From contig CACBCS010000003.1 in the NCBI GenBank assembly GCA_902537815.1, positions 91,320-155,319 on the forward strand: a DNA stretch of 64,000 nt, in the 5' to 3' direction. Position numbers and translations under genes: made by a program. This document shows, piece after piece, positions 1 through 10,024 of this stretch. Below the pieces are notes generated by a model. It was not told the DNA's origin and searched no databases. It saw nothing but the letters and a program-made list of their open reading frames with translations. This stretch comes from an uncultured Pseudohongiella sp. Lineage in GTDB: Bacteria > Pseudomonadota > Gammaproteobacteria > Pseudomonadales > Pseudohongiellaceae. The number at the start of each line of letters is the position of its first letter. Position 1 is the first letter of the stretch.

Positions 1-30
1 ACGGTGTGTTGAGAACAATACCAGAGGTAC

Positions 31-107
<77 letters not shown>

Positions 108-188
108 AAACAGAGAAAAGCGTTGTCCGTTTGGTGAAGGTTATCAATTCTTCCTGCTCGCCCGCCAGGAAGACGAGCGAGGCGGCGT

Positions 189-216
189 ATTATACGCAAT
201 TAATGCAGGCTGACAA
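189..216 (-). promoter_or_regulatory. sigma-70 promoter of tRNA-Ile
   Basis: On the minus strand TTGTCA is followed after 16 nt by a perfect TATAAT and then a GC-rich stretch (ACGCCGCC), the discriminator type found at stringently controlled stable-RNA promoters. It points at the tRNA-Ile gene about 80 nt downstream. A short inverted repeat (TTCCTG...CAGGAA) in the leader may help processing. Confidence 0.7.
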
Positions 217-254
217 GACATCCCGGGGTCACCCGAATCGACTGTCGGACTGCC

Positions 255-860
255 TCAGGAACTGCGCAGATCAAAGGAGCGGATCAACCGAAAACCCAGC
301 AGTACCGCCAGCACAGCCCCGTACACGACGGCTTCCCGGACATCAGTGCGCAGTATCCATAGCAGATGCACGACGGCCAGAATCCCGGCGACATAAACCA
401 ACCGGTGCAGCTTCTTCCAGTTCTTACCCAACCTGCGAACCATCGCTTTCGGCGAGGTGACACCCAACACCAGCAAGATCATATAGGCGACAAACCCAAC
501 GGTGATATAAGGGCGCTCGATTAATTCCTCGCCGATGGCCTGCCAGCGAAAGACAAGCAGAAAGCTCATCCAAACCAGCAGGTGAATCGTGGCGTAAAAC
601 AGCGCGAACAGGCCGAGCATCCGGCGATGCCGGACAAACTGGGTGATACCAGTGAGGTGCCGGAGCGGCGTGAGCGCGAGTGCCAACAACAGAAACCGGA
701 TGGTCCACTCACCGGTGACCTTGGCCAGCTCCTGTGCGGGATCAGGGCCCAGATTATTCTGCAGGATCTGCACAACCATCAACGCCAGAGGCACAAGCGC
801 CAGCAAAAATACCGCAGGCTTCAGCCCCATGCTCACCGGCCAGACCGAGGAAGTCGCCAA
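255..860 (-). CDS. msrQ: MsrQ, heme-binding membrane subunit of MsrPQ
   Basis: Inner-membrane cytochrome b-type partner that passes electrons from the respiratory chain to the periplasmic methionine sulfoxide reductase MsrP (family knowledge). The 201-residue protein has about six hydrophobic segments and the ferric-reductase-like pattern of the family, including RRMLGLFALFYATIHLLVW around residues 79-97 and HRLVYVAGILAVVHLLW near 152-168, whose histidines are candidate heme ligands. It lies 2 nt downstream of msrP on the same strand, so the two are surely co-transcribed. Length matches the YedZ/MsrQ family (about 200 residues). Confidence 0.96.
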   Translation of the reverse strand: MATSSVWPVSMGLKPAVFLLALVPLALMVVQILQNNLGPDPAQELAKVTGEWTIRFLLLALALTPLRHLTGITQFVRHRRMLGLFALFYATIHLLVWMSFLLVFRWQAIGEELIERPYITVGFVAYMILLVLGVTSPKAMVRRLGKNWKKLHRLVYVAGILAVVHLLWILRTDVREAVVYGAVLAVLLGFRLIRSFDLRSS

Positions 861-862
861 AC

Positions 863-1903
863 TCAGTAATTTACCGCCAGATCCATACTCGAATACAGAG
901 AAGCCACCTGATCGGCATAGCCATTGAACAGGCGGGTCTCAATGTATTGTCGACTGAACAGCGTTTGCGGCAGGCGCCGCTCCATATCCTGACGCCAGCG
1001 TGGATGGTGAACCTCAGGGTTTACATTGGCATAGAAACCATACTCATTCGCTTGCAGATCGTTCCAAGTCGTATTTGGCATGGTTTCCCGAAAGTTAATG
1101 CGCACAATCGATTTGATGCTTTTAAAGCCATACTTCCAGGGCACCACCAGTCTCATCGGCGCGCCATTCTGAGCAGGTAAATAACTGCCGTATAAGCCGA
1201 CCGCCATGAAAGTGAGGGGATGAGTTGCTTCATCGATGCGCAGTCCCTCACGATATGGCCAATCTACGATAGCAAAGCGGGAGGTGACGCCCGGCATTGT
1301 TTTCGGATCTACCAGAGTCTCGAACTCAACGAATTTGGCTTTTGAAGTGGGCTCAAAGCGCTTGATCAGATCAGCCAGCGGAAACCCGATCCAGGGAATC
1401 ACCATCGACCAGGCTTCGACACAGCGCAGGCGGTAAACCCGTTCCTCCAACTGCATCGGGCCAAGAATATCTTCCAGATCGTAAGTGCCGGGTTTGGCAA
1501 CTTCTCCACTGATCTCTACCGACCATGGGTCGGTCCGAAAGGCACCAGACCGCGAAGACGGATCTGATTTATCCATGCCAAATTCATAAAAATTGTTGTA
1601 GCGCGTCACATCTCGGTAGGGGGTCAGAGTTTCACCTGTGAAGTAAGGTTCCTGCTCAGGCGCCGGAGTCACTTCGGCAAATTTCGACTCCCACCATGGC
1701 GCTGGTGCCGCTAAACTAAGCGCTTCCGGGGCACGAGCTTTCAATGCATCGCCATCTTGGGCCAGTACAGGTGAAGCGCCACCGAGCAGGCTACCACCAA
1801 GCGCCAGCGCCGCCGTCTCTTTCATAAAGGCTCGGCGATTGCGATAGACTTTTTCCGGGGTGATTTCTGAGGATTTTACATCTGACGGTTTCTTTATGAG
1901 CAT
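863..1903 (-). CDS. msrP: MsrP, molybdopterin-dependent periplasmic methionine sulfoxide reductase
   Basis: Catalytic subunit that repairs oxidised methionine in periplasmic proteins using a molybdenum cofactor. The 346-residue product begins with a Tat signal: RNRRAFMKE at residues 21-29, a hydrophobic Ala/Gly/Leu stretch, and a likely cut after VLAQ near residue 49. The molybdenum-ligand cysteine is in LRCVEAWSM (Cys about 161), and the oxidoreductase fold continues through PAQNGAPMRLVVPWKYGFK. It is followed immediately by msrQ. The gene lies downstream of pssA on the same strand with a 132-nt gap, so it may have its own promoter. Confidence 0.97.
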   Translation of the reverse strand: MLIKKPSDVKSSEITPEKVYRNRRAFMKETAALALGGSLLGGASPVLAQDGDALKARAPEALSLAAPAPWWESKFAEVTPAPEQEPYFTGETLTPYRDVTRYNNFYEFGMDKSDPSSRSGAFRTDPWSVEISGEVAKPGTYDLEDILGPMQLEERVYRLRCVEAWSMVIPWIGFPLADLIKRFEPTSKAKFVEFETLVDPKTMPGVTSRFAIVDWPYREGLRIDEATHPLTFMAVGLYGSYLPAQNGAPMRLVVPWKYGFKSIKSIVRINFRETMPNTTWNDLQANEYGFYANVNPEVHHPRWRQDMERRLPQTLFSRQYIETRLFNGYADQVASLYSSMDLAVNY

Positions 1904-2035
1904 TTAATTGCGCCTTCGAAAGTTTAAGTTATGTAACTCACTCAACGTAGCAATTGGGAAGAATTTCAGCCGACTTTTCCGCATTCCTTAAGTCCTGCGA
2001 ACCAACACCCGTTACGTTTAATTTTGTCGCTTAGA

Positions 2036-2872
2036 TTAATTTCTGGCATCAGAGCGTTCTGCAAACTGCCGTCGATACAACCAGTTAGCTGGACCCGAAG
2101 TTGCGTATGCTATGGTTGTAATCAAGAAAACTTCGTGAGGCCTCTGGGCAGTAATCCCGAGAACTAAAACCGCAAAAACAAAAAAAATATATGGGACCGT
2201 ACCCTTGAGCTTGAAGCTGTAATAACGATAATTCGAAATCATCAAAAGACCTGCAAATACTGTGAGCACTGCTGCTAAGTATGATACGAGGGGGGTAACC
2301 TCAATGTCATATTTAGAAGCCACCCACGGTACAAAAGTTACTAGACCGGCCGCCACTGGACTCGCTAAGCCGACAAAAAAGCGCTTATCAACGGTACCTA
2401 ATTGAACATTGAAACGGGCTAACCTGAGGGCCGCGCAGGACACATAGATAAAACTTGCAGCCCAACCAATGTTACCAAGCGATTCAAACGCCCAGCTAAA
2501 GATAATGAGTGAAGGCGCCACGCCAAAACACACCATGTCAGACATGCTATCAAATTCAGCTCCAAAGGCACTTTGTGAGTTTGTCAATCTCGCGATTCGT
2601 CCGTCCAATCCATCACATATTCCAGCTATGACTATCGCCCAACCCGCCTCATTAAAACTACCAGACATGCCAGCAATGATTGCATAGAAGCCAGCGAACA
2701 AGGCGCCAAGGGTTAATAAGTTCGGCAATAAATAAACACCGCGCAACTTGACCTTTCTACCACCTTCCGAAACTACTTCTTCATGCTCATCTATAGGTAA
2801 GTTAAATTCTTGGCTAAGAGAATCCTCTGCTTCCGAGCTAGCGATTTCTGAATCGTCTTTAAGATCTTGCAT
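2036..2872 (-). CDS. pssA: CDP-diacylglycerol--serine O-phosphatidyltransferase
   Basis: Makes phosphatidylserine, the precursor of phosphatidylethanolamine, in the inner membrane. The 278-residue protein has an acidic, soluble N-terminus of about 45 residues, then several membrane helices. The CDP-alcohol phosphotransferase motif is intact: DGLDGRIARLTNSQSAFGAE followed by FDSMSD. This is the type II integral-membrane enzyme of Pseudomonas and Bacillus type, not the peripheral phospholipase-D-like enzyme of E. coli. The start is supported by an upstream AAAGAGA ribosome site. It is divergent from ilvC across 146 nt that must hold both promoters. Confidence 0.95.
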   Translation of the reverse strand: MQDLKDDSEIASSEAEDSLSQEFNLPIDEHEEVVSEGGRKVKLRGVYLLPNLLTLGALFAGFYAIIAGMSGSFNEAGWAIVIAGICDGLDGRIARLTNSQSAFGAEFDSMSDMVCFGVAPSLIIFSWAFESLGNIGWAASFIYVSCAALRLARFNVQLGTVDKRFFVGLASPVAAGLVTFVPWVASKYDIEVTPLVSYLAAVLTVFAGLLMISNYRYYSFKLKGTVPYIFFVFAVLVLGITAQRPHEVFLITTIAYATSGPANWLYRRQFAERSDARN

Positions 2873-3018
2873 TACGGTCTCTTTTCATAGACAAGGCGAT
2901 AGTATACAGCCCTATCAATCCGGTTATGTAAATTTTTCTGTAATTTACCCTCTCGATCAATTGCTATAAACTTCGCAGCTTTGTTTCCCTGATTCGACAA
3001 TGTGAAGGATACACTCTC

Positions 3019-4488
3019 ATGAACTACTTCAATACCTTACCGTTGAGGCTCCAACTGGAGCAGCTGGGAAAATGCCGCTTCATGGATCGTAGCGAATTCA
3101 GCGGAGGCGTTGACAAGCTAAAAGGCAAATCTGTTGTTATCGTCGGTTGTGGAGCGCAGGGCTTAAATCAGGGCCTGAACATGCGGGACAGCGGCCTGGA
3201 TGTCTCCTATGCTTTGAGAGATGCTGCCATCTTAGAACGCAGAGCCTCTTGGAAAAATGCAACTGAGAATGGCTTTGCGGTAGGCACTTACGAAGATCTC
3301 ATACCCGGCGCCGATCTCGTGTTGAATCTAACACCTGACAAGCAACACAGCGATGTAGTTAATCAGGTGATGCCTCTGATGAAGCAAGGGGCTTGCCTGG
3401 CCTACTCTCACGGCTTCAACATTGTCGAGGAGGGCATGCGGGTGCGCGATGATCTCACTGTCGTAATGGTTGCCCCCAAAAGCCCCGGCAGTGAAGTCCG
3501 GGAAGAATATAAACGTGGCTTTGGTGTTCCGACTCTGATCGCGGTTCACGCAGAGAACGATCCGAATAGAGACGGTCTGGAGATTGCCAAAGCTTATGCC
3601 GCCGCCACGGGAGGACATCGAGCCGGCGTACTGGAATCTTCCTTCATCGCGGAAGTGAAGTCCGATCTGATGGGCGAGCAGACCATACTGTGCGGCATGC
3701 TGCAAACGGGCTCATTGCTTTGCTATGACAAGATGGTTGAAAAAGGTATCGATGCCGCATACGCTTCGAAGCTGGTTCAGCACGGCTGGGAAGTCATCGC
3801 CGAAGGACTGAAGCACGGGGGCATCACGAATATGATGGACCGCCTGTCCAACCCGGCCAAACTGGTTGCCAATGAGCTCGCCGATGAACTCAAGGACATC
3901 ATGCGGGATCTTTACAACAAACATATGGACGACATCATCACCGGACGATTCTCAGCGGGGATGATGGAGGACTGGGCCAACGATGACGCGAAGCTATTGG
4001 CATGGCGGGCAGCAACCGCAGAGACCAGTTTCGAAAAATCAAGCGCGGGCGACATGGAGATTTCCGAACAGGAATACTACGACCACGGAATTCTCATGGC
4101 TGCCATGATCAAAGCGGGCGTAGAACTCGCCTTTGAGAGCCTGACAGACAGTGGCGTGATTGCTGAATCAGCCTACTATGAATCACTGCATGAAGTTCCG
4201 CTGATCGCCAACCTGATTGGCCGGAAAAAGCTCTACGAAATGAACAAAGTGATTTCCGATACGGCAGAGTATGGCTGCTATCTTTTCTCTCATGAATGTG
4301 TGCCGCTTTTGGAAGAGTTCATGAGAAAAATCGATACTGACGTCATCGGCAAAGGCCTGCAGCTGACCGATGAAGGCGTAGATAACGCCGAACTCATCGC
4401 AGTGAACGAGGCAATTCGTTCTCATCCTATAGAAGTCGTGGGCAAGAAACTGCGCAGCTACATGACCGCGATGAAGAAGGTCATCTAG
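3019..4488 (+). CDS. ilvC: ketol-acid reductoisomerase, class II (long form)
   Basis: Converts acetolactate or acetohydroxybutyrate to the dihydroxy acid in isoleucine and valine synthesis, using NADPH and Mg. The 489-residue product opens with [20 protein letters not shown] like the E. coli enzyme, has the Rossmann motif [16 protein letters not shown] around residue 38, and carries two C-terminal knotted domains, which marks it as class II. Pseudomonas has the short class I enzyme (338 residues). An AAGGAT ribosome site precedes the ATG. The gene points against ilvH, ilvI and pssA around it, whereas those four are co-directional in Pseudomonas, which suggests replacement or inversion at this site. 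Confidence 0.97.
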   Translation: MNYFNTLPLRLQLEQLGKCRFMDRSEFSGGVDKLKGKSVVIVGCGAQGLNQGLNMRDSGLDVSYALRDAAILERRASWKNATENGFAVGTYEDLIPGADLVLNLTPDKQHSDVVNQVMPLMKQGACLAYSHGFNIVEEGMRVRDDLTVVMVAPKSPGSEVREEYKRGFGVPTLIAVHAENDPNRDGLEIAKAYAAATGGHRAGVLESSFIAEVKSDLMGEQTILCGMLQTGSLLCYDKMVEKGIDAAYASKLVQHGWEVIAEGLKHGGITNMMDRLSNPAKLVANELADELKDIMRDLYNKHMDDIITGRFSAGMMEDWANDDAKLLAWRAATAETSFEKSSAGDMEISEQEYYDHGILMAAMIKAGVELAFESLTDSGVIAESAYYESLHEVPLIANLIGRKKLYEMNKVISDTAEYGCYLFSHECVPLLEEFMRKIDTDVIGKGLQLTDEGVDNAELIAVNEAIRSHPIEVVGKKLRSYMTAMKKVI

Positions 4489-4522
4489 GCTGAGCCAGAC
4501 CCTCGAGCAGACAGTGCAAACC

Positions 4523-4546
4523 GGGCGGCTCTTCAAATAGCCGCCC
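4523..4546. terminator. hairpin between convergent ilvC and ilvH
   Basis: GGGCGGCT, loop CTTCAAAT, AGCCGCCC form a perfect 8-bp GC-rich stem in the 114-nt space between the two convergent genes. It is followed on the plus strand only by TATT rather than a long U-run, so it may be a weak or bidirectional terminator. Confidence 0.6.
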
Positions 4547-4602
4547 TATTCACCGGACTTACCGTACTTCTGCCCCACCGCCCACCGACGACATCTTCCG
4601 GA

Positions 4603-5094
4603 TTAGAGCGCCAGGGTCTTGTCGCCGCGTGCGATACCTGAAACCCCGGTGCGCGCAACCTCCAGCACCACACTCTCGCCCAAGGCTGCAATAAACGCGT
4701 CGAGCTTTTCTCCAGCGCCTGTAAGTTGAATAGTAAATACCGTTGCCGTCAGATCTACGATCTGACCACGAAAAATGTCAACCGTGCGCGCTATCTCCGC
4801 TCTTTGCGCACCCGATGCTTTCACCTTGATCAACATCAATTCGCGCTCGATGTGCGCGCCTTCGGTCAGGTCAACAAGCTTGACCACATCGACCAGCTTA
4901 TTGAGATGTTTGGTGATCTGCTCAATCCGGGCGTCATCACCACTTGTCGTTACCGTCAGCCGAGAAAGCGATTGATCTTCCGTCGGCGCCACTGTGAGCG
5001 AATCAATGTTGTAGTTACGCTGAGAAAACAAGCCGACAACGCGCGAAAGAGCCCCTGGTTCATTCTCGAGAAGTACTGAAATGATGTGTCTCAT
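4603..5094 (-). CDS. ilvH: acetolactate synthase small (regulatory) subunit
   Basis: Regulatory subunit that confers valine feedback inhibition on the catalytic IlvI subunit. The 163-residue product starts MRHIISVLLENEPGALSRVV, the ACT domain that binds the amino acid, and continues with the C-terminal domain typical of the family (E. coli IlvH is 163 residues). The reading frame starts 1 nt after the ilvI stop, so the two form one transcript and are translated together. Confidence 0.97.
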   Translation of the reverse strand: MRHIISVLLENEPGALSRVVGLFSQRNYNIDSLTVAPTEDQSLSRLTVTTSGDDARIEQITKHLNKLVDVVKLVDLTEGAHIERELMLIKVKASGAQRAEIARTVDIFRGQIVDLTATVFTIQLTGAGEKLDAFIAALGESVVLEVARTGVSGIARGDKTLAL

Positions 5095-5095
5095 G

Positions 5096-6823
5096 TCAGG
5101 TACGCTCCGTCTTGCTCAGCACCATATCCTTCATTGCACCGCCTTTGATCGCCATGGGATAGACGTGCTCGGTTGGATCAACCAGAACATCGATAAATAC
5201 CAGCTTGTCCTTCATCGCGAGCGCTTCCTTCATTTTGCTGTGTAGCTCATCAGCTCTCTCGATACGCACACCGACGTGCCCGTACGCCTCGGCCAGCTTA
5301 ATGAAATCCGGCAAGGATTCAGAGTAGGTACTGTGAGAATGTCGCCCGCCATACTGCATATCTTGCCACTGCTTTACCATACCAAGCGCTTCATTGTTCA
5401 GACACACTATTTTAATCGGCAATCCGTACTGCATGCAGGTGGCAAATTCCTGTTGATTCATCATGAAGCTGCCCTCCCCTGTTACGCAGACGGACAGTGC
5501 GTCTGGAAAGGCAAGTTGCACCCCCATGGCAGCGGGAAAACCAAAACCCATGGTCCCCAGCCCACCCGAGTTTATCCAGCGCCTGGGCTTATCAAAGCCA
5601 TAATGCTGCGCTGCAAACATCTGATGTTGACCAACATCCGAGGAAATAAAGGCATCACCCTCACTCAGCTCATACAAAGCCTGGACAGCCTGCTGGGGTT
5701 TAATTATCCCCCCTTCAGCCGGAGCAACCGCGAGACATTTTTTTTCCCGCCACTGGTCTATCTGCTTCCACCACGCCTTGAGAGCCTGGTCGTCCACGGA
5801 CTGGTCGCTTTTATCCAGTTGATCGAGCATCTCCCGCAGCACGGACTGAACAGGACCAACGATGGGCACGTCAGCAGTTACCGTCTTTGAAATGGCAGCC
5901 GGGTCTATATCCACGTGCAAAATTGTCGCGTCCGGACAAAATTTACTGGTATCGGAATTTGTCACCCGATCATCAAAGCGGGCACCGACCGCAAGCAAAA
6001 CATCACAGTGATGCATCGCCATATTGGCTTCATAGGTTCCGTGCATACCAAGCATGCCGAGGAACTGTTTATCAGTAGACGGATAAGCACCCAGGCCCAT
6101 CAGGGTATTGGTAATGGGATAACCCAGCGTTCGCGTAAGCTGCGTCAATTCCTCACATCCCTCCCCCTGAATGACCCCGCCACCGGTGTAGATCATAGGA
6201 CGTTTGGCGCCCAGCAACACTTCAACCGCTTTTTTGATCTGGCCGGAGTGACCCTTTGACGGGACCTGATAGGACCGGAGTTTGATGTCCTGCGGATACT
6301 CATAGTCGATCTTCAGCTTCGGATCTGTCGCATCTTTCGGCACGTCAATGACAACAGGACCCGGCCGGCCTGTCGAAGCAATATGAAAGGCCTTTTTGAC
6401 AACCGCTGGGATATCAGCTGCACTTTGCACCATGAAGCTATGTTTCACGATGGGTCTTGACACACCCACCATGTCAGTTTCCTGAAAAGCATCGCTGCCA
6501 ATCATCCGGCTTTCCACCTGCCCGGAGATCACCACCATGGGGATTGAGTCCATGTAAGCCGTCGCGATGCCCGTAATGGCATTAGTCGCGCCCGGTCCCG
6601 ATGTCACCAGCACTACCCCCGGTTTCCCGGTTGCCCGGGCATAACCATCAGCCGCATGGGTCGCCGCCTGCTCATGGCGCACCAGGATATGCTCCACTTT
6701 ATCCTGCTGAAATAGCGCATCGTAAATGTGCAGCACGGCGCCGCCAGGATAACCAAATAGGAACTCAACGCCCTCGTCGTGCAAGGCGCGAATTAAAGCC
6801 TCTCCACCCGATAATTGTTCCAC
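5096..6823 (-). CDS. ilvI: acetolactate synthase large (catalytic) subunit
   Basis: Thiamine-diphosphate enzyme that condenses pyruvate with pyruvate or 2-oxobutyrate, the first common step of branched-chain amino acid synthesis. The 575-residue protein has the N-terminal TPP domain with catalytic Glu in [15 protein letters not shown], a central FAD-binding domain and the C-terminal TPP domain with [13 protein letters not shown] (GEGS in place of GDGS, also seen in Pseudomonas). It ends LSKTERT as the E. coli isoform III does. The start codon is GTG, preceded by AGAGG at about 9 nt. It begins the ilvI-ilvH transcript. Confidence 0.97.
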   Translation of the reverse strand: MEQLSGGEALIRALHDEGVEFLFGYPGGAVLHIYDALFQQDKVEHILVRHEQAATHAADGYARATGKPGVVLVTSGPGATNAITGIATAYMDSIPMVVISGQVESRMIGSDAFQETDMVGVSRPIVKHSFMVQSAADIPAVVKKAFHIASTGRPGPVVIDVPKDATDPKLKIDYEYPQDIKLRSYQVPSKGHSGQIKKAVEVLLGAKRPMIYTGGGVIQGEGCEELTQLTRTLGYPITNTLMGLGAYPSTDKQFLGMLGMHGTYEANMAMHHCDVLLAVGARFDDRVTNSDTSKFCPDATILHVDIDPAAISKTVTADVPIVGPVQSVLREMLDQLDKSDQSVDDQALKAWWKQIDQWREKKCLAVAPAEGGIIKPQQAVQALYELSEGDAFISSDVGQHQMFAAQHYGFDKPRRWINSGGLGTMGFGFPAAMGVQLAFPDALSVCVTGEGSFMMNQQEFATCMQYGLPIKIVCLNNEALGMVKQWQDMQYGGRHSHSTYSESLPDFIKLAEAYGHVGVRIERADELHSKMKEALAMKDKLVFIDVLVDPTEHVYPMAIKGGAMKDMVLSKTERT

Positions 6824-7234
6824 GTCTATTTGCCTCTAAAACAGTTCAATTCACACAGTTATGACCGATTCACGGCCACGCCCGAAGCACGCGGCTACTC
6901 GTTCGAGCGTCTTTGATTCTCAGAAATTGATTGATGTCACGAGCCCACAGTTACTCCAAGCAACCGATAAGCTACATGTCGGCTTCGTCAGCGATTACGT
7001 GATCGAAACCGCATTAGAAGCCAGGGGTGGATGTTGTCCGACACCCGGAGACCAGTTCATCCGTCACCAGGTCTTGGCGAGCTCGAACTGCGGCGGACGG
7101 TAATGAGATGGCCATCACGACCGCCGAAGATCTATGATTCTGCCACTTTTATCTGGAAAGTCAAGCTCTTGCGGCGCTTCTACCGCACGGGTCAGGACGC
7201 CAGAGCAGCAATTTGGCCGCAACGCGGTGCGGAA
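6824..7234 (-). other. 411-nt spacer between clpB and ilvI; probable ilvI leader
   Basis: No convincing gene. The plus-strand ORFs here (80 and 155 codons) have no recognisable family, and one runs into antisense clpB. On the minus strand a promoter-like pair lies near 7150, which would give ilvI a leader of about 300 nt. A 33-codon minus-strand frame (7014-7115) has about seven branched-chain residues but no run of them, and I find no terminator hairpin with a U-tract, so classical attenuation is unsupported. Confidence 0.4.
7137..7164 (-). promoter_or_regulatory. possible sigma-70 promoter of ilvIH
   Basis: On the minus strand TTGACT, a 16-nt spacer and CAGAAT (4 of 6 to TATAAT) lie about 310 nt before the ilvI GTG. 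It is the best promoter-like pair I found in the spacer. Confidence 0.35.
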
Positions 7235-9856
7235 TCAAGCCACCGCCTGCTCCGCCACTTTCGGCGAGAGCGAAAAAGTCAGATTCCCGTCAGTAGCGGC
7301 ATCCACATTGATGACATCACCTGCCCGGTATGCGCCCCGCAGAACATGCTCTGCCAGGGGGTTTTCGAGGCTATTCTGGATTGCACGCTTCAGCGGGCGA
7401 GCACCGTAAACGGGGTCGAAACCGGCTTCTGCAATGTGATCCAGCAAGTTATCGCTGACCCGCAAAGCCAGCTTACTGCTCGCCAGTCGCTCGTTTAAAA
7501 GCGCAATCTGGATGCCGGCTATGCGACGAATCTGATCTTTCTGCAACGGATGAAAGACCACTGTTTCATCAATCCGATTCACGAATTCCGGCGAAAAATG
7601 TCTGACCACCGCCTCCATGACACCGCGCTTAACCCGATCATAGGTATCTGCTTCAACCGTTTGCTGATTCATCATCTCCTGAATCCGGTCTGAGCCCAAA
7701 TTTGAAGTCATCACGATAACTGTGTTTCGAAAATCCACTGTGCGGCCATGACCATCTGTCAATCGACCGTCATCCAGCACTTGCAGCAGGACATTGAATA
7801 CGTCGGCATGTGCCTTCTCCACCTCATCCAGCAGCAGGACCGAATACGGACGGCGCCTGACAGTTTCAGTCAAATACCCCCCCTCTTCATAGCCAACGTA
7901 ACCCGGAGGTGCTCCGATTAAACGCGCAACTGAGTGCTGCTCCATGAATTCAGACATATCCAACCGAACCATCGCGTCCTCAGTGTCAAACAGAAACTCA
8001 GCCAGCGCCTTGCATAGCTCCGTTTTACCGACCCCGGTAGGACCCAGAAACAGAAATGAACCATTTGGCCGATTGGGATCTGACAACCCAGAACGTGAGC
8101 GCCTGACTGCATTGGCCACCGCAGAGATCGCTTCTGACTGACCCACTACGCGCTTTTGTAGGGCCTGTTCCATTTCCAGCAATCGTTGTCTGTCGCCCTG
8201 CAGCATCTTGTTTACCGGAATACCCGTGGACCGGGACACCACATCAGCAATTTCTTCTTCGGTCACCTTGTTGCGCAACAGCTGCTTTTCGGCCGCCTCT
8301 GCAACGGTGGCCAGCTCCAGCTTCTGCTCCAGCCCTGGAATGACACCGTATTGAATTTCCGACATCCGTGCCAGATCGCCTGATCGGCGAGCCGCTTCCA
8401 TATCCTGCCTGGCCTGCTCTAGACTCCCTTTGATTGATGCGGCGCCCTGCAGGGAGGCTTTCTCGGCCTTCCATATCTCTTCCAGATCTGCGTATTCCCT
8501 TTCCAGTCCGGCAATGTCTGATTCGAGCTTGTCTTTGCGCTCAAGTGCAGCAGCATCCTCATCTTTTTTTAGCGCTTCACGCTCTATTTTCAGCTGAATC
8601 AGGCGCCTTTCAAGCCTGTCCATTTGTTCCGGTTTGGAGTCAATTTCCATCCTAATTAAACTGGCCGCTTCATCTACAAGGTCGATCGCCTTATCCGGCA
8701 ATTGACGATCCGTAATGTACCGCTGCGACAGGCGAGCAGAGGCAATAATGGCCGAGTCCGTAATATCGACACCATGATGCACCTCATAGCGCTCTTTCAG
8801 CCCCCTCAGGATCGCAATAGTATCTTCCTCGGTCGGCTCGCTGACCAAAACTTTCTGGAACCTCCGTTCCAGCGCAGCGTCCTTTTCAATGTATTTCCGA
8901 TACTCATCAAGGGTTGTTGCACCGACACAGTGCAGCTCGCCTCGCGCCAGCGCAGGTTTGAGCATATTGCCGGCATCCATTGCGCCTTCTGCTTTGCCGG
9001 CCCCCACCATGGTATGCATCTCATCTATGAAGAGAATTACTGATCCTTCCTGCTTGACGAGCTCATTGAGAACGGCTTTTAGTCGCTCCTCAAATTCTCC
9101 TCGAAACTTAGCTCCCGCGATCAGCGAACCCATGTCGAGAGCAAGAATCTTTTTGTCCTTCAGCGCCTCTGGGACTTCACCATTGACAATGCGCTGCGCG
9201 AGCCCCTCTGCTATCGCTGTTTTGCCCACTCCCGGCTCGCCAATGAGCACCGGATTGTTTTTCGTTCGGCGCTGCAGCACCTGAATCGTACGGCGAATTT
9301 CTGCATCGCGACCGATCACCGGATCCAACTCAGAATTCTCAGCCCGTTCCGTAAGATCAGTACAGTAGTTATTTAATGCCTGCCAGGCATCTTCAGCGTC
9401 GGCCCTGTCCGCACTTTCACCGCCACGCAGATTAGTAATCGCATTTTCAAACGCCTGTGCAGACACGCCGAAGCCGTTTAGTATTTTGCCTACCTCATCT
9501 TTCCCCTGAATGGCAGCAAGCAGAACCGTCTCGCTGGAGACGTAAGCATCTCGTTTTTGCTGGGCAAGCTTGTCTGACTGGCTGAGTAATTTACCTAACT
9601 CCGGGGAGGCTGTGATTTCGCCATCATGATCAGGAACCACGGGCAGCTCGTCTACCGACTTCTGCAACGCTTGTCTCAGCTGCGAAACAGGAAACCCGGT
9701 TTGGCTCAGTAAAGGACGAACCGTGCCGCCTTTTTGGTCGATCAGCATCAGCATGAGATGCTCTGGTCTAATTTGGTTATGATCTTTGCCTAGCGCAAGA
9801 GATTGCGCATCAGCCAAAGCTGATTGCAGTTTACTTGTCAGTTTATCCAGTCGCAT
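7235..9856 (-). CDS. clpB: ClpB disaggregase
   Basis: Hexameric AAA+ chaperone that pulls apart protein aggregates together with DnaK. The ORF track opens the frame at 9904, but the family starts [11 protein letters not shown], which is the in-frame ATG at 9856. It has AAGGATC upstream and gives an 873-residue protein close to the usual 857-866. Order of parts: N-terminal Clp repeat domain (to about 145), first AAA domain with GEPGVGKT, coiled-coil middle domain (about 400-530), second AAA domain with GPTGVGKT and [11 protein letters not shown], then the C-terminal D2-small domain. A heat-shock promoter lies upstream. Confidence 0.98.
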   Translation of the reverse strand: MRLDKLTSKLQSALADAQSLALGKDHNQIRPEHLMLMLIDQKGGTVRPLLSQTGFPVSQLRQALQKSVDELPVVPDHDGEITASPELGKLLSQSDKLAQQKRDAYVSSETVLLAAIQGKDEVGKILNGFGVSAQAFENAITNLRGGESADRADAEDAWQALNNYCTDLTERAENSELDPVIGRDAEIRRTIQVLQRRTKNNPVLIGEPGVGKTAIAEGLAQRIVNGEVPEALKDKKILALDMGSLIAGAKFRGEFEERLKAVLNELVKQEGSVILFIDEMHTMVGAGKAEGAMDAGNMLKPALARGELHCVGATTLDEYRKYIEKDAALERRFQKVLVSEPTEEDTIAILRGLKERYEVHHGVDITDSAIIASARLSQRYITDRQLPDKAIDLVDEAASLIRMEIDSKPEQMDRLERRLIQLKIEREALKKDEDAAALERKDKLESDIAGLEREYADLEEIWKAEKASLQGAASIKGSLEQARQDMEAARRSGDLARMSEIQYGVIPGLEQKLELATVAEAAEKQLLRNKVTEEEIADVVSRSTGIPVNKMLQGDRQRLLEMEQALQKRVVGQSEAISAVANAVRRSRSGLSDPNRPNGSFLFLGPTGVGKTELCKALAEFLFDTEDAMVRLDMSEFMEQHSVARLIGAPPGYVGYEEGGYLTETVRRRPYSVLLLDEVEKAHADVFNVLLQVLDDGRLTDGHGRTVDFRNTVIVMTSNLGSDRIQEMMNQQTVEADTYDRVKRGVMEAVVRHFSPEFVNRIDETVVFHPLQKDQIRRIAGIQIALLNERLASSKLALRVSDNLLDHIAEAGFDPVYGARPLKRAIQNSLENPLAEHVLRGAYRAGDVINVDAATDGNLTFSLSPKVAEQAVA

Positions 9857-9923
9857 CGTTACGATCCTTTTCAGCACAAAACCCTGAAACACCGGGCTGT
9901 GCATTCCACTATCGATAACGTAA

Positions 9924-9951
9924 AGATTGGGGTGAACAATAAATTTTTCAA
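9924..9951 (-). promoter_or_regulatory. sigma-32 (RpoH) heat-shock promoter of clpB
   Basis: On the minus strand TTGAA, a 14-nt spacer, then CCCCAATCT closely match the RpoH consensus (CTTGAA, 13-15 nt, CCCCATNT). It sits about 70 nt upstream of the clpB ATG, the expected target of heat-shock control. Confidence 0.7.
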
Positions 9952-10024
9952 TATTGAATCTGTACAGGCGCTAACCGACGGAACGCCTGTTCAATTCCGG
10001 AGCACGGCCCAGAGGCTCAGTCAG

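Noticed and set aside
131-460. 109-codon plus-strand ORF next to the tRNA
   Set aside because: Overlaps the tRNA promoter and antisense msrQ; no domain and low-complexity composition.
5276-5890. 204-codon plus-strand ORF
   Set aside because: Lies wholly antisense to ilvI, whose motifs and length are certain; no family resemblance.
7014-7115. 33-codon minus-strand frame considered as an ilv leader peptide
   Set aside because: Branched-chain residues are scattered, not in a run, and no terminator/antiterminator follows.
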